Positions 46,314 through 55,193 of a stretch of DNA of 64,000 bases are shown piece by piece. The DNA comes from Verrucomicrobiota bacterium. GTDB lineage: Bacteria; Verrucomicrobiota; Verrucomicrobiia; Chthoniobacterales; Chthoniobacteraceae. A model generated the notes under the pieces. That model was given only the letters and a program-made list of their open reading frames with translations. It did no database searches and had not been told where the DNA came from. The stretch is taken from positions 1 to 64,000 of the forward strand of contig QQND01000003.1 in assembly GCA_003402745.1 (NCBI GenBank). Direction: 5' to 3'. The stretch's first letter is position 1. The number at the start of each line of letters is the position of its first letter. Both the position numbers and the translations under genes were made by a program.

Positions 46314-47585
46314 ATGCTAGATATCCGCCTCATCCGAGAACAGTCCGACCAAGTTATTGCCCGCCTCGCCGCGCGCGGAGGCGACGCTCATTTGCGCATC
46401 CACGATATTCTCGACTGCGACAAAGACCGGCGCGCTGCTGAAACAAAACTTCAGCACCTCCAGTCCGACCGGAAACGCATCAGCAAAGAAATCGGAATGC
46501 GCAAAGCAAAGGGCGAAGACACTTCGAGTGTCGAAGCCGAGGTCCGTGCCTTGGGTGACGAAGTGGCTCGTTTGAATGAACTGAGCGCGCTGCTGGACGA
46601 AAAACAAAGAGACCTGCTTCTGCAGTTGCCCAACCTTCCCCATGAGAGCTGTCCCGTTGGCGCGGATGCAGAAGCAAACCCAGAAGTGCGAGTTTGGGGG
46701 GAACGGCCGACTTTCCAGTTCACCCCAAAAAGCCACGTCGAACTGGGAGAAACGCTGGGCCTTTTTGATTTTGAAAGGGCCGCAAAAATCAGCGGAAGCG
46801 CATTTGTCTGCTTCACCGGAGCCGGCGCGCGACTGGAACGGGCACTGCTCAACTTTCTCTTGGACCTCCACACAAGCCGCCACGGCTACACCGAACTGAG
46901 CACTCCTTTTGTCGTCCGGCCTGAGGCGCTGTTTGGAACCTCCCAACTGCCCAAGTTTGAAGAACAGCTTTATCGCTGTGAGCGAGACGAACTTTACCTC
47001 GCTCCAACCGCTGAAGTCCCAGTGACCAACCTTCACCGGGAAGAAATCGTTTCGCTGGAACAGCTGCCGATCCGCTACGCAGCATATACCCCGTGCTTCC
47101 GCAGGGAAGCGGGCTCCGCTGGTCTGGGCACGCGCGGCCTCATTCGCATGCACCAGTTCGACAAGGTCGAGCTCGTCAAAATCACCACTCCTGATCAATC
47201 CGCACCCGAGCTGGAGGCCCTCACCGCCGATGCCGAGCGGGTGCTTCAAATCCTAGGCCTCCACTACCGGACGATCGAACTCTGTACAGGCGACATCGGC
47301 TTCGGTGCGACTCGCACTTACGATATCGAAGTCTGGGCGCCCGGCCAAAATGGATACCTGGAGGTCTCCAGTTGCTCCAGTTTCGGGGACTTCCAAGCGC
47401 GCCGTATGAATCTCCGGTTTAAGGATAAAGACGGTAAAAATCATTTCTGTCACACCCTCAACGGTTCCGGCACTGCCCTGCCTCGGCTAATGGTTGCCCT
47501 TCTGGAGACCTACCAGCAACCCGATGGCACTGTGCTTCTGCCCGAAATCCTCCGCCCCTATTTCGGCTCGGAGCGCATCGGCTAA
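46314..47585 (+). CDS. serS: Serine--tRNA ligase
   Basis: 423 residues from ATG 46314 (MLDIRLIREQSDQV). The N-terminal coiled-coil arm that binds the long tRNA-Ser variable loop covers about 30-100 (KLQHLQSDRKRISKEIGMRK). The class II catalytic core has motif 2, PCFRREAGSAGLGTRGLIRMHQF (shown in part), with FDKVELVKI. Motif 3 is NGSGTALPRLMVALLE. It charges tRNA-Ser (and tRNA-Sec if present). Full length; no anomalies seen. tilS starts 9 bp after it. Confidence 0.96.
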   Translation: MLDIRLIREQSDQVIARLAARGGDAHLRIHDILDCDKDRRAAETKLQHLQSDRKRISKEIGMRKAKGEDTSSVEAEVRALGDEVARLNELSALLDEKQRDLLLQLPNLPHESCPVGADAEANPEVRVWGERPTFQFTPKSHVELGETLGLFDFERAAKISGSAFVCFTGAGARLERALLNFLLDLHTSRHGYTELSTPFVVRPEALFGTSQLPKFEEQLYRCERDELYLAPTAEVPVTNLHREEIVSLEQLPIRYAAYTPCFRREAGSAGLGTRGLIRMHQFDKVELVKITTPDQSAPELEALTADAERVLQILGLHYRTIELCTGDIGFGATRTYDIEVWAPGQNGYLEVSSCSSFGDFQARRMNLRFKDKDGKNHFCHTLNGSGTALPRLMVALLETYQQPDGTVLLPEILRPYFGSERIG

Positions 47586-47594
47586 TCTGCTGCG

Positions 47595-48608
47595 ATGGCC
47601 CCCGACTTCACCAAATGTATTGTCGGAGCCCTCGCCGCCGCAGGACTTTCCACCACAGATCCCCTGCTGGTGGGCTTCTCGGGCGGCCGCGACTCGGTAG
47701 CGCTCACGGCCGCCCTCCTCTTGGCCGGATTCTCCAACGTCACCCTCATCCATCTCGACCACGCGCTACGGCCTGAAAGCGCCGCTGAAGCAGAATGGGT
47801 AGCCTCATTCGCTCAGACGCGAAACTTGGATGTGGTGATCGATCGCGTCGCCGTCGCTGAACTGGCAGCGCAAATGGGCGCCGGCATCGAGGAAACGGCT
47901 CGACATGCTCGGCATGCTTTTTTCGCGACTGTCGCTCGAGAACGCGCATGCTCCAGCGTTCTCCTTGCCCACCATGCCAACGACCAAATTGAGACCCTCG
48001 TGTTCAGGCTTCTGCGGGGCGCAGGCCCGGGCGGTCTCTCGGCCATGGCGCCAAAAAGCGAGCGCCATGAAGAGCGCCGCTCCTATTCTCTTCTGCGCCC
48101 CATGCTGGGAATCTGGCGCGCCGAAATAGACGCCTTTGTAAAAAAACAAGGCCTTCCCTTTTTAGAGGATCCTTCCAACGCACTCCCCGATTTCACAAGA
48201 AACAGGATCAGGCATTCCTTGCTGGCCGAAATGGAACGCTGCATGCGCAGGCCGGTCCACGAAGCCCTTTGGAGAACGGCAGAAGTTCTTCGAGCGGAAG
48301 CTGATTTTGTCAAAACTGCAGAACTCTTACTAGGGCCCGTTCCGGAACAATTAGACGTCTTCGAGCTCAGGCAACTCCCGCTTGCCCTCCTACGGAGACG
48401 CGTAGCACGCTGGCTTTCAGAGCGAGGCGTATCCGACATTGGCTTTGACCTTGTCGAATCGGTCTCGCATCTCGCATTGCGCATCGCGCCAGCAAAGGTG
48501 AACCTTCCAAAGGGAGCACACGCACGCCGCAAAGCGGGCCGGATTTTTTTTGAAGGCCCTCCTCTCCTCCTCTGTCTCATCCTACTCAGCCTCCGACTTT
48601 TGTTTTAG
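47595..48608 (+). CDS. tilS: tRNA(Ile)-lysidine synthetase
   Basis: A 337-residue N-type ATP pyrophosphatase that makes lysidine at C34 of the tRNA-Ile reading AUA. The PP-loop is VGFSGGRDSVAL (about 26-37). IHLDHALRPES, GIEETARHARH and LLAHHANDQIETLVFRLLRG are the usual TilS blocks. FLEDPSNALPDFTRNRIRH binds the tRNA end. The short C-terminal part ends with a hydrophobic tail read from GRIFFEGPP. The run of T near 48545 could hide a frameshift, but the family end varies. The gene directly follows serS, and MscS starts 20 bp later. Confidence 0.93.
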   Translation: MAPDFTKCIVGALAAAGLSTTDPLLVGFSGGRDSVALTAALLLAGFSNVTLIHLDHALRPESAAEAEWVASFAQTRNLDVVIDRVAVAELAAQMGAGIEETARHARHAFFATVARERACSSVLLAHHANDQIETLVFRLLRGAGPGGLSAMAPKSERHEERRSYSLLRPMLGIWRAEIDAFVKKQGLPFLEDPSNALPDFTRNRIRHSLLAEMERCMRRPVHEALWRTAEVLRAEADFVKTAELLLGPVPEQLDVFELRQLPLALLRRRVARWLSERGVSDIGFDLVESVSHLALRIAPAKVNLPKGAHARRKAGRIFFEGPPLLLCLILLSLRLLF

Positions 48609-48627
48609 ACGTTACCCGTTATATCCC

Positions 48628-49752
48628 ATGGACATCTCCCGTCTGTATACCCTGGAGCTCATTAGTGCGCTTGTCTCAGTACCCTCGTTACTGCTGATCA
48701 CGCTCTCCTTGGGCCGCTGGTTCGTGCGCCATTTCCGCGCTCCCTTGGGAGTGCGTTATCGTATCGCCTGCTCTGCCTTCTGCTCCTGGCTGCCGCTTGC
48801 CATCTATCAATCTGTCGTGTCTGCGCAACTCGCAGCCCACTCCAAAGCCCCCACGGACGTGCGCGTTGACGGTGCTGCCGCTACACCCGAACCATTTTTA
48901 TTTCCCGAAGAACTCCTCCAGGGGCTTCTTGCCCTCTCCATCCTTTTTAGCGCCTTCGTCGCCGTCCAGCTCGTACGCAAATATTTCTGGGACGGCTGGT
49001 TCGAACGCACTCAGGACGCTGAAGCCCCAAAGTTTCTCAGCGACATTGGAAGTGCCTGCATCATAGGCATCTCCATTGTCCTCATCCTGACCGGCGTCTA
49101 CCACAAGGACCTCAGCGGCCTGCAACTCGGATCCACGGTGTCCGTTGCCGTCCTTGGATTTGCCAGTCAGGACCTTTTGGGAAACCTTCTCTCCGGCGTT
49201 GCCCTTCAAATCGGAAGCCCCTTTCGCAAGGGAGACTGGTTGCTCTTGGAGGGCAAACGTCTCCAAGTGCAGGAAGTCAACTGGCGCTCCACCCGGATGC
49301 GCTCCCCAGACAACGTGCTCGTGGACGTCCCCAACAAAACTATCGCCGGGGGGACCATCGTCAATCTGTCCGCACCCACCCCCGAACGTGCGTCCACCGT
49401 CCTCGTGGGGTTTGAGTACACGGCTCCTCCTGAGCAGGTGAAGGCCTGTCTCATTTTCGCCGCAAGCACCGCAAAACTGGTCATGGCCACCCCTCCTCCA
49501 AGCGCTTTGCTCAAAGATTTCGGCGATTCTGCCGTTCATTATGAAGTCGCTTTCTGGGTGGCAAAAGAGGAGGACTTGACGGAGGCCTGCGATGCAGTGC
49601 GCACTTCCATCTGGTATGAGGCCCAAAGAAAAAACCTTAAGATGCCATTCCCGATGAGAACATTGCGCATTGAGCGCACTGGGAAAAAACAAGCTGATGA
49701 TGCGCAGGAAAATATTTTTCAGGACCCTCTCGCTAAATCTCGGGAAGGTTGA
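48628..49752 (+). CDS. MscS-family mechanosensitive ion channel
   Basis: 374 residues from ATG 48628 (MDISRLYTLELISAL); an upstream in-frame extension overlaps tilS and is not used. Four or more TM helices lie in the first 190 residues. The pore-lining TM3 and beta-domain signature reads VAVLGFASQDLLGNLLSGVAL followed by IGSPFRKGDWLLLEG. The soluble part has VNWRSTRMRSPDNVLVDVPN. It opens under membrane tension on osmotic downshift and sits in the inner membrane. Its C-terminus is longer than in small MscS but without an added recognised domain. Confidence 0.92.
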   Translation: MDISRLYTLELISALVSVPSLLLITLSLGRWFVRHFRAPLGVRYRIACSAFCSWLPLAIYQSVVSAQLAAHSKAPTDVRVDGAAATPEPFLFPEELLQGLLALSILFSAFVAVQLVRKYFWDGWFERTQDAEAPKFLSDIGSACIIGISIVLILTGVYHKDLSGLQLGSTVSVAVLGFASQDLLGNLLSGVALQIGSPFRKGDWLLLEGKRLQVQEVNWRSTRMRSPDNVLVDVPNKTIAGGTIVNLSAPTPERASTVLVGFEYTAPPEQVKACLIFAASTAKLVMATPPPSALLKDFGDSAVHYEVAFWVAKEEDLTEACDAVRTSIWYEAQRKNLKMPFPMRTLRIERTGKKQADDAQENIFQDPLAKSREG

Positions 49753-49899
49753 CGGACCTATTTTTTCTATGGCCCGACAATACTGTCTCTTTCCCCTCGT
49801 CCAAGAGCGCCACAGCTTCGCGCAGCGCGCCTGCCTGCATAGATTTCCGAACTGCATTCTCTCAAACACCCCACCCCGGTTGAGCGCAAGGAGCACCCG

Positions 49900-50832
49900 A
49901 TGAACGCGGCGATCTCGCAAGAGATTCCCCCTTGGGTTCCGCTCAGCGCGGGGGTCTGGCTTCTGACAAGCACTTGGCTGGGCTGGAGGCGCGGCGTGGT
50001 CCGGCAGGCAGCCTCTCTTGTGGGCCTCGCTCTCGCCATCGCCGCCGGATTCTGGCTCGGTCCGCTGATCGAACCTATCGTTCCAGCCCTCGGATTACCG
50101 AATTTTTTAAGACCCCTGCTGGGCGGTTGTCTTGTCGGTGTTCTCATCTGGGGCGGTGTGTCAACCCTCTCGCATATCATCTTTAGAAAAACCGAAGATC
50201 AGGGCTTCGGCCTTATCAGGCTCTTCTACGGTTTTTCAGGCGCTGTATTGGGACTCCTCTCCGGTCTCACCGTGCTTGCGCTTGCCGCGTGGGGGGTGCG
50301 CTTTTTTGGAAGTTTTGCCGAAGGGCTCCACCAGGGAACGAAATCGGTAATCCAGGCAAAAGGCAGGCCCCATTTGGCCGCGGAACCCGCACCGTTGGTT
50401 TTCCTTAAAAAGTCCATCGAAGATTCCGCTGCAGGAGCCCTCCTTTGGAAACTGGACCCCCTGTCTCCCGCTGTTTATCCAAGGATTCAAAAAATGGGAC
50501 AGGTGCTCACCAACCCTGCCGCCCGGGATCGCTTGCTGGCAGATCCCAGCATGGACGCTCTCTCCAGAAACGCGAAGATTCTAGCACTCAAGTCAGATCC
50601 AGAACTTCAGGAGGCTTTGAGGGCGGGCAATGTTTGGGAGGTTCTTCGTCATCCCAAAGTGCAACTCGCCGCAGCCGACGCTCAGCTCCTTACGCAGTTT
50701 CGCACCATTGACTTAGACAAAATCTTGGATCGTGCCCTTGGCGTTGCCTTGCCGGGCACGCCCCCTCCCGGGACACCCGCCGAAAAAGCGACTCCTCCAA
50801 CCCGGCAGGGTGGCGGCCGCTCGAAACCCTAG
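49900..50832 (+). CDS. CvpA-like inner-membrane protein
   Basis: 310 residues from ATG 49900, behind a perfect AAGGAG six bases upstream. Four TM helices fill the first 145 residues. The pattern GWRRGVVRQAASLVGLALAI and FLRPLLGGCLVGVLIWGG is that of CvpA (colicin V production) proteins. The soluble C-terminal half (about 150-310) is helical and ends in a Pro-rich tail (GTPPPGTPAEKATPP). CvpA has been linked to envelope and stress traits; its mechanism is unclear. gatB follows 40 bp later. Confidence 0.72.
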   Translation: MNAAISQEIPPWVPLSAGVWLLTSTWLGWRRGVVRQAASLVGLALAIAAGFWLGPLIEPIVPALGLPNFLRPLLGGCLVGVLIWGGVSTLSHIIFRKTEDQGFGLIRLFYGFSGAVLGLLSGLTVLALAAWGVRFFGSFAEGLHQGTKSVIQAKGRPHLAAEPAPLVFLKKSIEDSAAGALLWKLDPLSPAVYPRIQKMGQVLTNPAARDRLLADPSMDALSRNAKILALKSDPELQEALRAGNVWEVLRHPKVQLAAADAQLLTQFRTIDLDKILDRALGVALPGTPPPGTPAEKATPPTRQGGGRSKP

Positions 50833-50872
50833 CCAAGAGCCACAACTTCTTTCACAATTCCCAAACACGTTC

Positions 50873-52330
50873 ATGGCTACCCGCTACATTCCTACCATCG
50901 GCCTCGAAGTTCACGTGCAGCTCAAAACACGCAGCAAAATGTTCTGCGGCTGCCCAGTGGAATATGGGGCGGAACCCAATTCCCACACCTGTCCGGTTTG
51001 CCTCGGCTACCCGGGGGCGCTTCCGGTGATGAACGAAACCGCGCTGCGCATGACGGCCCTTACGGGACTGATGCTCAACTGCAAGGTTGCTGAAATCTGC
51101 AAGTTCGATCGGAAAAATTATTTTTATCCGGACATGCCCAAGAACTACCAGATATCGCAGTACGACCAGCCCATCTGCGACGGCGGGGGCGTTCCGCTAC
51201 ACGATCTGGCCTATCCCAAAGATGCTCAAAAAAACATTTTGGAGCCGGGAAAGGTGGTGAGACTCACCCGCATCCACCTGGAAGAAGACGTCGCGAAAAG
51301 CACCCATTTTGAAAACTCCACGGGCATCGACTTCAATCGCGCTGGCACACCCCTGATGGAGATCGTTTCCGAACCCGACATTAATTCACCGGAGGAAGCC
51401 TTTGCCTATCTCACTGCACTCCAACAGATCCTGATCTACGGGGGCGTCAGCGACGCAGACATGGAAAAAGGGCAGATGCGTTGTGATTGCAACGTTTCCG
51501 TGCGTCCGGAAGGCGCTACCGAACTGGGAATGAAGATCGAGATCAAAAATATGAACACGATCTCCGGGGTTCGGCGCGCACTGGCTTTTGAAATCGAAAG
51601 ACAAATTGAGGCCGTTTCCAAAGGCATCTCACTCGCTCAAGAAACCCGCCGCTGGGACGACACTTTGGGCCAAACCAGTCTCATGCGCATCAAAGAGTCC
51701 GCCCATGACTACCGCTATTTCCCAGAACCCGACCTGCTCCCCGTCGACACCCGAGTCTTCATGGAGGACGTTCGTAAACAGCGCCCGGAACTCCCGGCGG
51801 AAAAGCGCGAGCGTTTTGTAAAAAATTATGGTGTAACGGACTACGATGCCGCGGTTCTCGCCTCCGACCGGGCTTTGGCGGACTACTTCGAAGCAGCAGC
51901 CCGCACCTCTGCAAAGCCAAAAACGCTGGCCAACTGGATCCTGAACGATCTGCTCAGCGCGCTGAGCGAGTCCGCTCAGACAATTTCAGAATGCAAAGTC
52001 TCAGCACTCGAACTTGGCGAACTCCTTGCGATCATCGACGCAGGAAGTATCAATACGCGCCAGGGTAAGGAAGTCTTCGCAGAAATGCTCGCCACAGGAA
52101 AAAGTGCAGCAGCCATTGTCGAAGAAAAAGGCCTCAAACAGGAAAGCGATTTGGGAGCGATCGAGGCCCTGTGCCAGAATGCGATCGATGCCCACCCAAA
52201 GGCGGTCGAAGAGTACCGGGCAGGTAAAATGGCCTCCATCAACTTTCTGAAAGGACAGGTGATGAAACTTTCCCAAGGCAAGGCGAACCCGGCTCTTGTG
52301 GGGGATATTCTTGTGCGCCTGCTAGGTTAA
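50873..52330 (+). CDS. gatB: Aspartyl/glutamyl-tRNA(Asn/Gln) amidotransferase subunit B
   Basis: 485 residues from ATG 50873 (MATRYIPTIGLEVHVQLKT). The kinase-like core has GLEVHVQLKTRSKMFCGC, NSHTCPVCLGYPGALPVMN, FDRKNYFYPDMPKNYQISQY and MRCDCNVSVRP, with the Cys residues of the zinc site. The C-terminal YqeY-like tail (about 330-485) binds tRNA (NTRQGKEVFAEML, NFLKGQVMKLSQGKANP). It phosphorylates and amidates mischarged Glu-tRNA-Gln and/or Asp-tRNA-Asn with GatA and GatC, which are not here. Confidence 0.97.
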   Translation: MATRYIPTIGLEVHVQLKTRSKMFCGCPVEYGAEPNSHTCPVCLGYPGALPVMNETALRMTALTGLMLNCKVAEICKFDRKNYFYPDMPKNYQISQYDQPICDGGGVPLHDLAYPKDAQKNILEPGKVVRLTRIHLEEDVAKSTHFENSTGIDFNRAGTPLMEIVSEPDINSPEEAFAYLTALQQILIYGGVSDADMEKGQMRCDCNVSVRPEGATELGMKIEIKNMNTISGVRRALAFEIERQIEAVSKGISLAQETRRWDDTLGQTSLMRIKESAHDYRYFPEPDLLPVDTRVFMEDVRKQRPELPAEKRERFVKNYGVTDYDAAVLASDRALADYFEAAARTSAKPKTLANWILNDLLSALSESAQTISECKVSALELGELLAIIDAGSINTRQGKEVFAEMLATGKSAAAIVEEKGLKQESDLGAIEALCQNAIDAHPKAVEEYRAGKMASINFLKGQVMKLSQGKANPALVGDILVRLLG

Positions 52331-52354
52331 GCCGCTTTACAGAGGGCTTTTGGA

Positions 52355-52370
52355 CGACTCTTTGGAGTCG
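52355..52370. terminator. Small hairpin between gatB and the STT3-like gene
   Basis: CGACTC and GAGTCG pair perfectly with a 4-base loop in the 72-bp convergent gap. There is no T tract, so this is a weak candidate. Confidence 0.25.
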
Positions 52371-52402
52371 CAGGAAGAACAATTGAGAACCCGCAGAAGC
52401 CG

Positions 52403-54037
52403 TCATTCTACACGGAGCACACGGAATGTCGTGACGTTGCTCTCGCCCTGAAGCCCCCACACCCCAGGCAGGATGGACTGCCACAACCGCTCGGCCAACG
52501 GTTTTTCCTTGGGCAAATGCCCAAGAATAGCGACCGAGTTCTCCACCGCTCGCGCACTGTCACTTGCGACAACCAGACGAACGCCGCGACGCTCAAGAAT
52601 TTCACGCGCTTCAAGCGGTTCAGTGCAGAGAAAAAACCGGGCGGAATCAACGATTCCCGAAATACCTTCATGACCGCTGCCTGCCACGGCTGGCTGGCCA
52701 GACCAGTAGGCCAAAGCCGGGGATTGCCACCAGACCGCTATGAATGGCATCCGCTCCGGCGAACGCATTCTTTCCGCCGCAAGCCGCGCGTTCAGGCGTT
52801 CTGAACGCTCCATATAGCGCCGCTCAAAAGTCTGAGCATCTGGAAAAATACGGTGTTCCCACTCTGTCACGACCGGCCACAACGAAAGCGTAAAGACAAC
52901 CCCGGCTCGCAAAGGCGTTGCTGCAATTGACAAAAGGAAAGGCAGACAAACCAAGAATACGAGGACGAAATAAGGGCTCCAGCGCACCTGCCAAAGCGTC
53001 AGCCCCGCCGTCAAAACAAGCATGGCCAGCCATCCCAAAACCACCCTCCCTTCGCGCCGCGCCAGCCAAAGTAATCCCATGGGGGCAACCCACACCAACA
53101 ACCCCGTCCACTGGCTGATAGTCTCGGGGCTAGCTACTTTCTGCAATTCACCAATCGTACTCGCCCAGCGTTTCAGCGCCTCCGTCCAAACCGAGTCCGG
53201 GCGAACAATGCGGATGCCGTCCACGAACCAGCCGCTCGCGAGGGGGAGCGCCAATGCCGCTGCCCAGTGCGCGCGCTCTCGCAGCGTCCAACTGGGCCGC
53301 CACGGCCAGAGGCCCATCAAAAAAACTGCTCCCAGCAAAACCAGCGGCTCATACAGGGACACCCACAGAGCCCCGCCCCATGCTAACCCCCCGCCCCATG
53401 CCCATCTTAGCGAGGGAGCACTCTGCATCCGCTGCTCCGCCCCCAGTGCAACCGCCAAGAGCAACAACAGCAGCGATTGATGGTCGGGACGACCAAAAAC
53501 GGTCGCGTGCACCAAGGGCGGGCTCAGCGCAGCAAGCAGCGCCACAGCCCACCAAGCGCTGGCTGAAATTCGTCCTCCACGCTGGATACCCGCGGACCAC
53601 ATTGCCAGAAAAACCGATAACAAAACTCCCAGCAAAGGAGAGATCAGCGCTCCCGCCAAATCCAAGGTGGAGTCCCGCAACACGCCAAGACGCCCGCCCT
53701 CCGGCCACAGCACCCTTAACACCCTCTCCAACGCAACGATCGCGTAATCCATTGGCGCGGTAGCATGGGAAACCACACCTTCCGGCCAATTTTCAATATC
53801 TTGATGCCGTATCACCGTTCCAAGCACTTCAGAAACTCGCAGAACACGGCTCATCCGGGAATAGCAGTCGGCATCTACGAAATAAAAACGTCCTCCCACA
53901 AGGACCTCGGTGAGATTATGAAACCTGATCCCCACCCCGAGAAGGAGAAGGCCAAAGAACGCCAACCAATAGCGGACACTGCGACGGCTGGGGCTGATTG
54001 GGCTGCCGAGTGAGGCTGCCTGGATCGGAGGGTTCAC
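52403..54037 (-). CDS. STT3/AglB-like (GT66, GT-C fold) membrane glycosyltransferase
   Basis: 544 residues from GTG 54037, overlapping the STAS stop by 4 bp. About 11 TM helices cover residues 22-390, then a soluble C-terminal domain. The motif set of oligosaccharyltransferases is visible in order: VDADCYSRM (D55, D57) in the first loop, GRPDHQS (D185, H186), ASPE (302-305) where STT3 has SVSE/TIxE, and IAVWWQSPALAYWS (436-438) where STT3 has WWDYG. Downstream GSGHEGISGI and ARFFLCTEPLEAREILER match the archaeal/bacterial pattern. It should move a lipid-linked glycan to a protein or lipid acceptor on the outer face of the inner membrane. The Asp of WWD is Gln, which is unusual. Confidence 0.72.
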   Translation of the reverse strand: MNPPIQAASLGSPISPSRRSVRYWLAFFGLLLLGVGIRFHNLTEVLVGGRFYFVDADCYSRMSRVLRVSEVLGTVIRHQDIENWPEGVVSHATAPMDYAIVALERVLRVLWPEGGRLGVLRDSTLDLAGALISPLLGVLLSVFLAMWSAGIQRGGRISASAWWAVALLAALSPPLVHATVFGRPDHQSLLLLLLAVALGAEQRMQSAPSLRWAWGGGLAWGGALWVSLYEPLVLLGAVFLMGLWPWRPSWTLRERAHWAAALALPLASGWFVDGIRIVRPDSVWTEALKRWASTIGELQKVASPETISQWTGLLVWVAPMGLLWLARREGRVVLGWLAMLVLTAGLTLWQVRWSPYFVLVFLVCLPFLLSIAATPLRAGVVFTLSLWPVVTEWEHRIFPDAQTFERRYMERSERLNARLAAERMRSPERMPFIAVWWQSPALAYWSGQPAVAGSGHEGISGIVDSARFFLCTEPLEAREILERRGVRLVVASDSARAVENSVAILGHLPKEKPLAERLWQSILPGVWGLQGESNVTTFRVLRVE

Positions 54038-54558
54038 TGCCGCGCCTGGATATCCTGGCGCAGAAACTCCAGAACATCCTTAAATTTCGTGACGTTTTCT
54101 GGCGCAACGGCAACCACCGCTTCGTGTGCCTCGAGCATGGTCGTGGCCTCGGTAAGTTTGTCCGTTGCTGCCGCCGTTAACGCGTGAGTTTGCACCTGCG
54201 TTTCAACAGCAGACCCCTGGCTGTTCTCCACTTTGAGCAACTGATCCAGCCCCAGATTACACAACAATGAATGATTGCGCTCATTCAAGTTGATGACTTG
54301 GATTTCACCCGTGCCCTCGGTCCGGATCTTGAGCGCCAAACCAGCAAGCGTCCCCATAAACGTCGAATCCATCACTGGACAAGCGTTCAGATCGATCACG
54401 AAATGACGATGCCCGCGGGCCACCATCTCTTTCGAAAACTCCTTGAGTGAAGTGCTATTTTGAAAACTGCCCTTTCCTTCCACCTTGATCCAAACGGCGC
54501 CTTGCGCAACTCCCACCTGGATGGACGAAGGGTTAGTCACAAAAAAATGGGTTACCAA
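54034..54558 (-). CDS. STAS-domain protein (anti-anti-sigma-like)
   Basis: 174 residues from a TTG at 54558 overlapping the previous stop; GTG 54540 is an alternative. The STAS fold covers about 10-110: VWIKVEGKGSFQNSTSLKEF, HFVIDLNACPVMDSTFMGTLAG and GEIQVINLNERNHSLLCNLGL. The Ser of VMDSTFMG is where anti-sigma-factor antagonists are phosphorylated. A helical tail follows (TDKLTEATTMLEAHEAVVAV). Such proteins bind an anti-sigma or kinase; none is adjacent. The gene is translationally coupled to the STT3-like gene, so the two may act in one process (inference). Confidence 0.8.
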   Translation of the reverse strand: MVTHFFVTNPSSIQVGVAQGAVWIKVEGKGSFQNSTSLKEFSKEMVARGHRHFVIDLNACPVMDSTFMGTLAGLALKIRTEGTGEIQVINLNERNHSLLCNLGLDQLLKVENSQGSAVETQVQTHALTAAATDKLTEATTMLEAHEAVVAVAPENVTKFKDVLEFLRQDIQARQ

Positions 54559-55088
54559 AGAAAGCTCTGCTGCAGCCCCACCACGCGGCCTGCCTCAATA
54601 AGAAGCACCCGCCAAGCTGTCACTGAACCGTCTTGATGGTACTCGTCGCCCTGCACCGCAAACTCCGTTCTCATAGAGCCACTCGCTTTGGAATAAACAA
54701 CGTCCTTGGTTTGCACGTGCGAACCCAGTTTCTGCTGGCGGTACTCAAACCTTACGGTCATTTCACCCTTGGTCTCGTATCGCACGCGCCAGTGAATCGT
54801 ATAAGCGTGTCCATCGCGCAGCCGCTGCTCGAAGGAGTTGATCGCTCCAAAATACCGACGTGCAGTCTCCATCTGCAACCACGTCGAATTCAAAGCACCC
54901 GTGACGGCCGGATCAATCAACACCGAAAAAACTTTTTCCACCTGAAAGTCGTCGTCCAAGGCCAGAGGAAGGGGTGCGGCCACGGGCACAGACTTCACCA
55001 CAGCAGGAGTTGCCTTGGACGCCTCCACTGCGGAATGCGGCGCAAAACAAAAACTGACAGCAGTGAGTGCAAGCGGAATGAATCTCAT
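54552..55088 (-). CDS. Secreted protein of unknown function
   Basis: 178 residues from ATG 55088 (MRFIPLALTAVSFCFAPHSA, signal peptide). The mature part starts with a short Ala/Pro-rich stretch, then VEKVFSVLIDPAVTGALNST, YAYTIHWRVRYETKGEMTV-like strands (read HAYTIHWRVRYETKGEMTV) and VTAWRVLLIEAGRVVGLQQS. It looks like a beta-rich periplasmic protein. No family recognised. It is the first gene of the operon with STAS and STT3-like genes, under a strong promoter 12 bp upstream. Confidence 0.7.
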   Translation of the reverse strand: MRFIPLALTAVSFCFAPHSAVEASKATPAVVKSVPVAAPLPLALDDDFQVEKVFSVLIDPAVTGALNSTWLQMETARRYFGAINSFEQRLRDGHAYTIHWRVRYETKGEMTVRFEYRQQKLGSHVQTKDVVYSKASGSMRTEFAVQGDEYHQDGSVTAWRVLLIEAGRVVGLQQSFLW

Positions 55089-55099
55089 CAAGAGCGCTT

Positions 55100-55129
55100 A
55101 TTGTAGGCCCGATGTGCACAGGGTGTCAA
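55100..55129 (-). promoter_or_regulatory. Strong sigma-70 promoter giving a nearly leaderless mRNA
   Basis: On the minus strand TTGACA (55129-55124), an 18-base spacer and TACAAT (55105-55100). Only 11 bases separate the -10 from the ATG at 55088, so the transcript would start about five bases before the gene. Confidence 0.6.
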
Positions 55130-55193
55130 CGGCCAGCGGCTAGAATGGAATCGGTCTGATCCCCCGTAAAAAAAGGTCGCACCCCCCGTTTCC

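Noticed and set aside
48535-48608. Frameshift in tilS at the T run near 48545
   Set aside because: The frame ends normally soon after and TilS C-termini vary; no better continuation is seen in the other frames.
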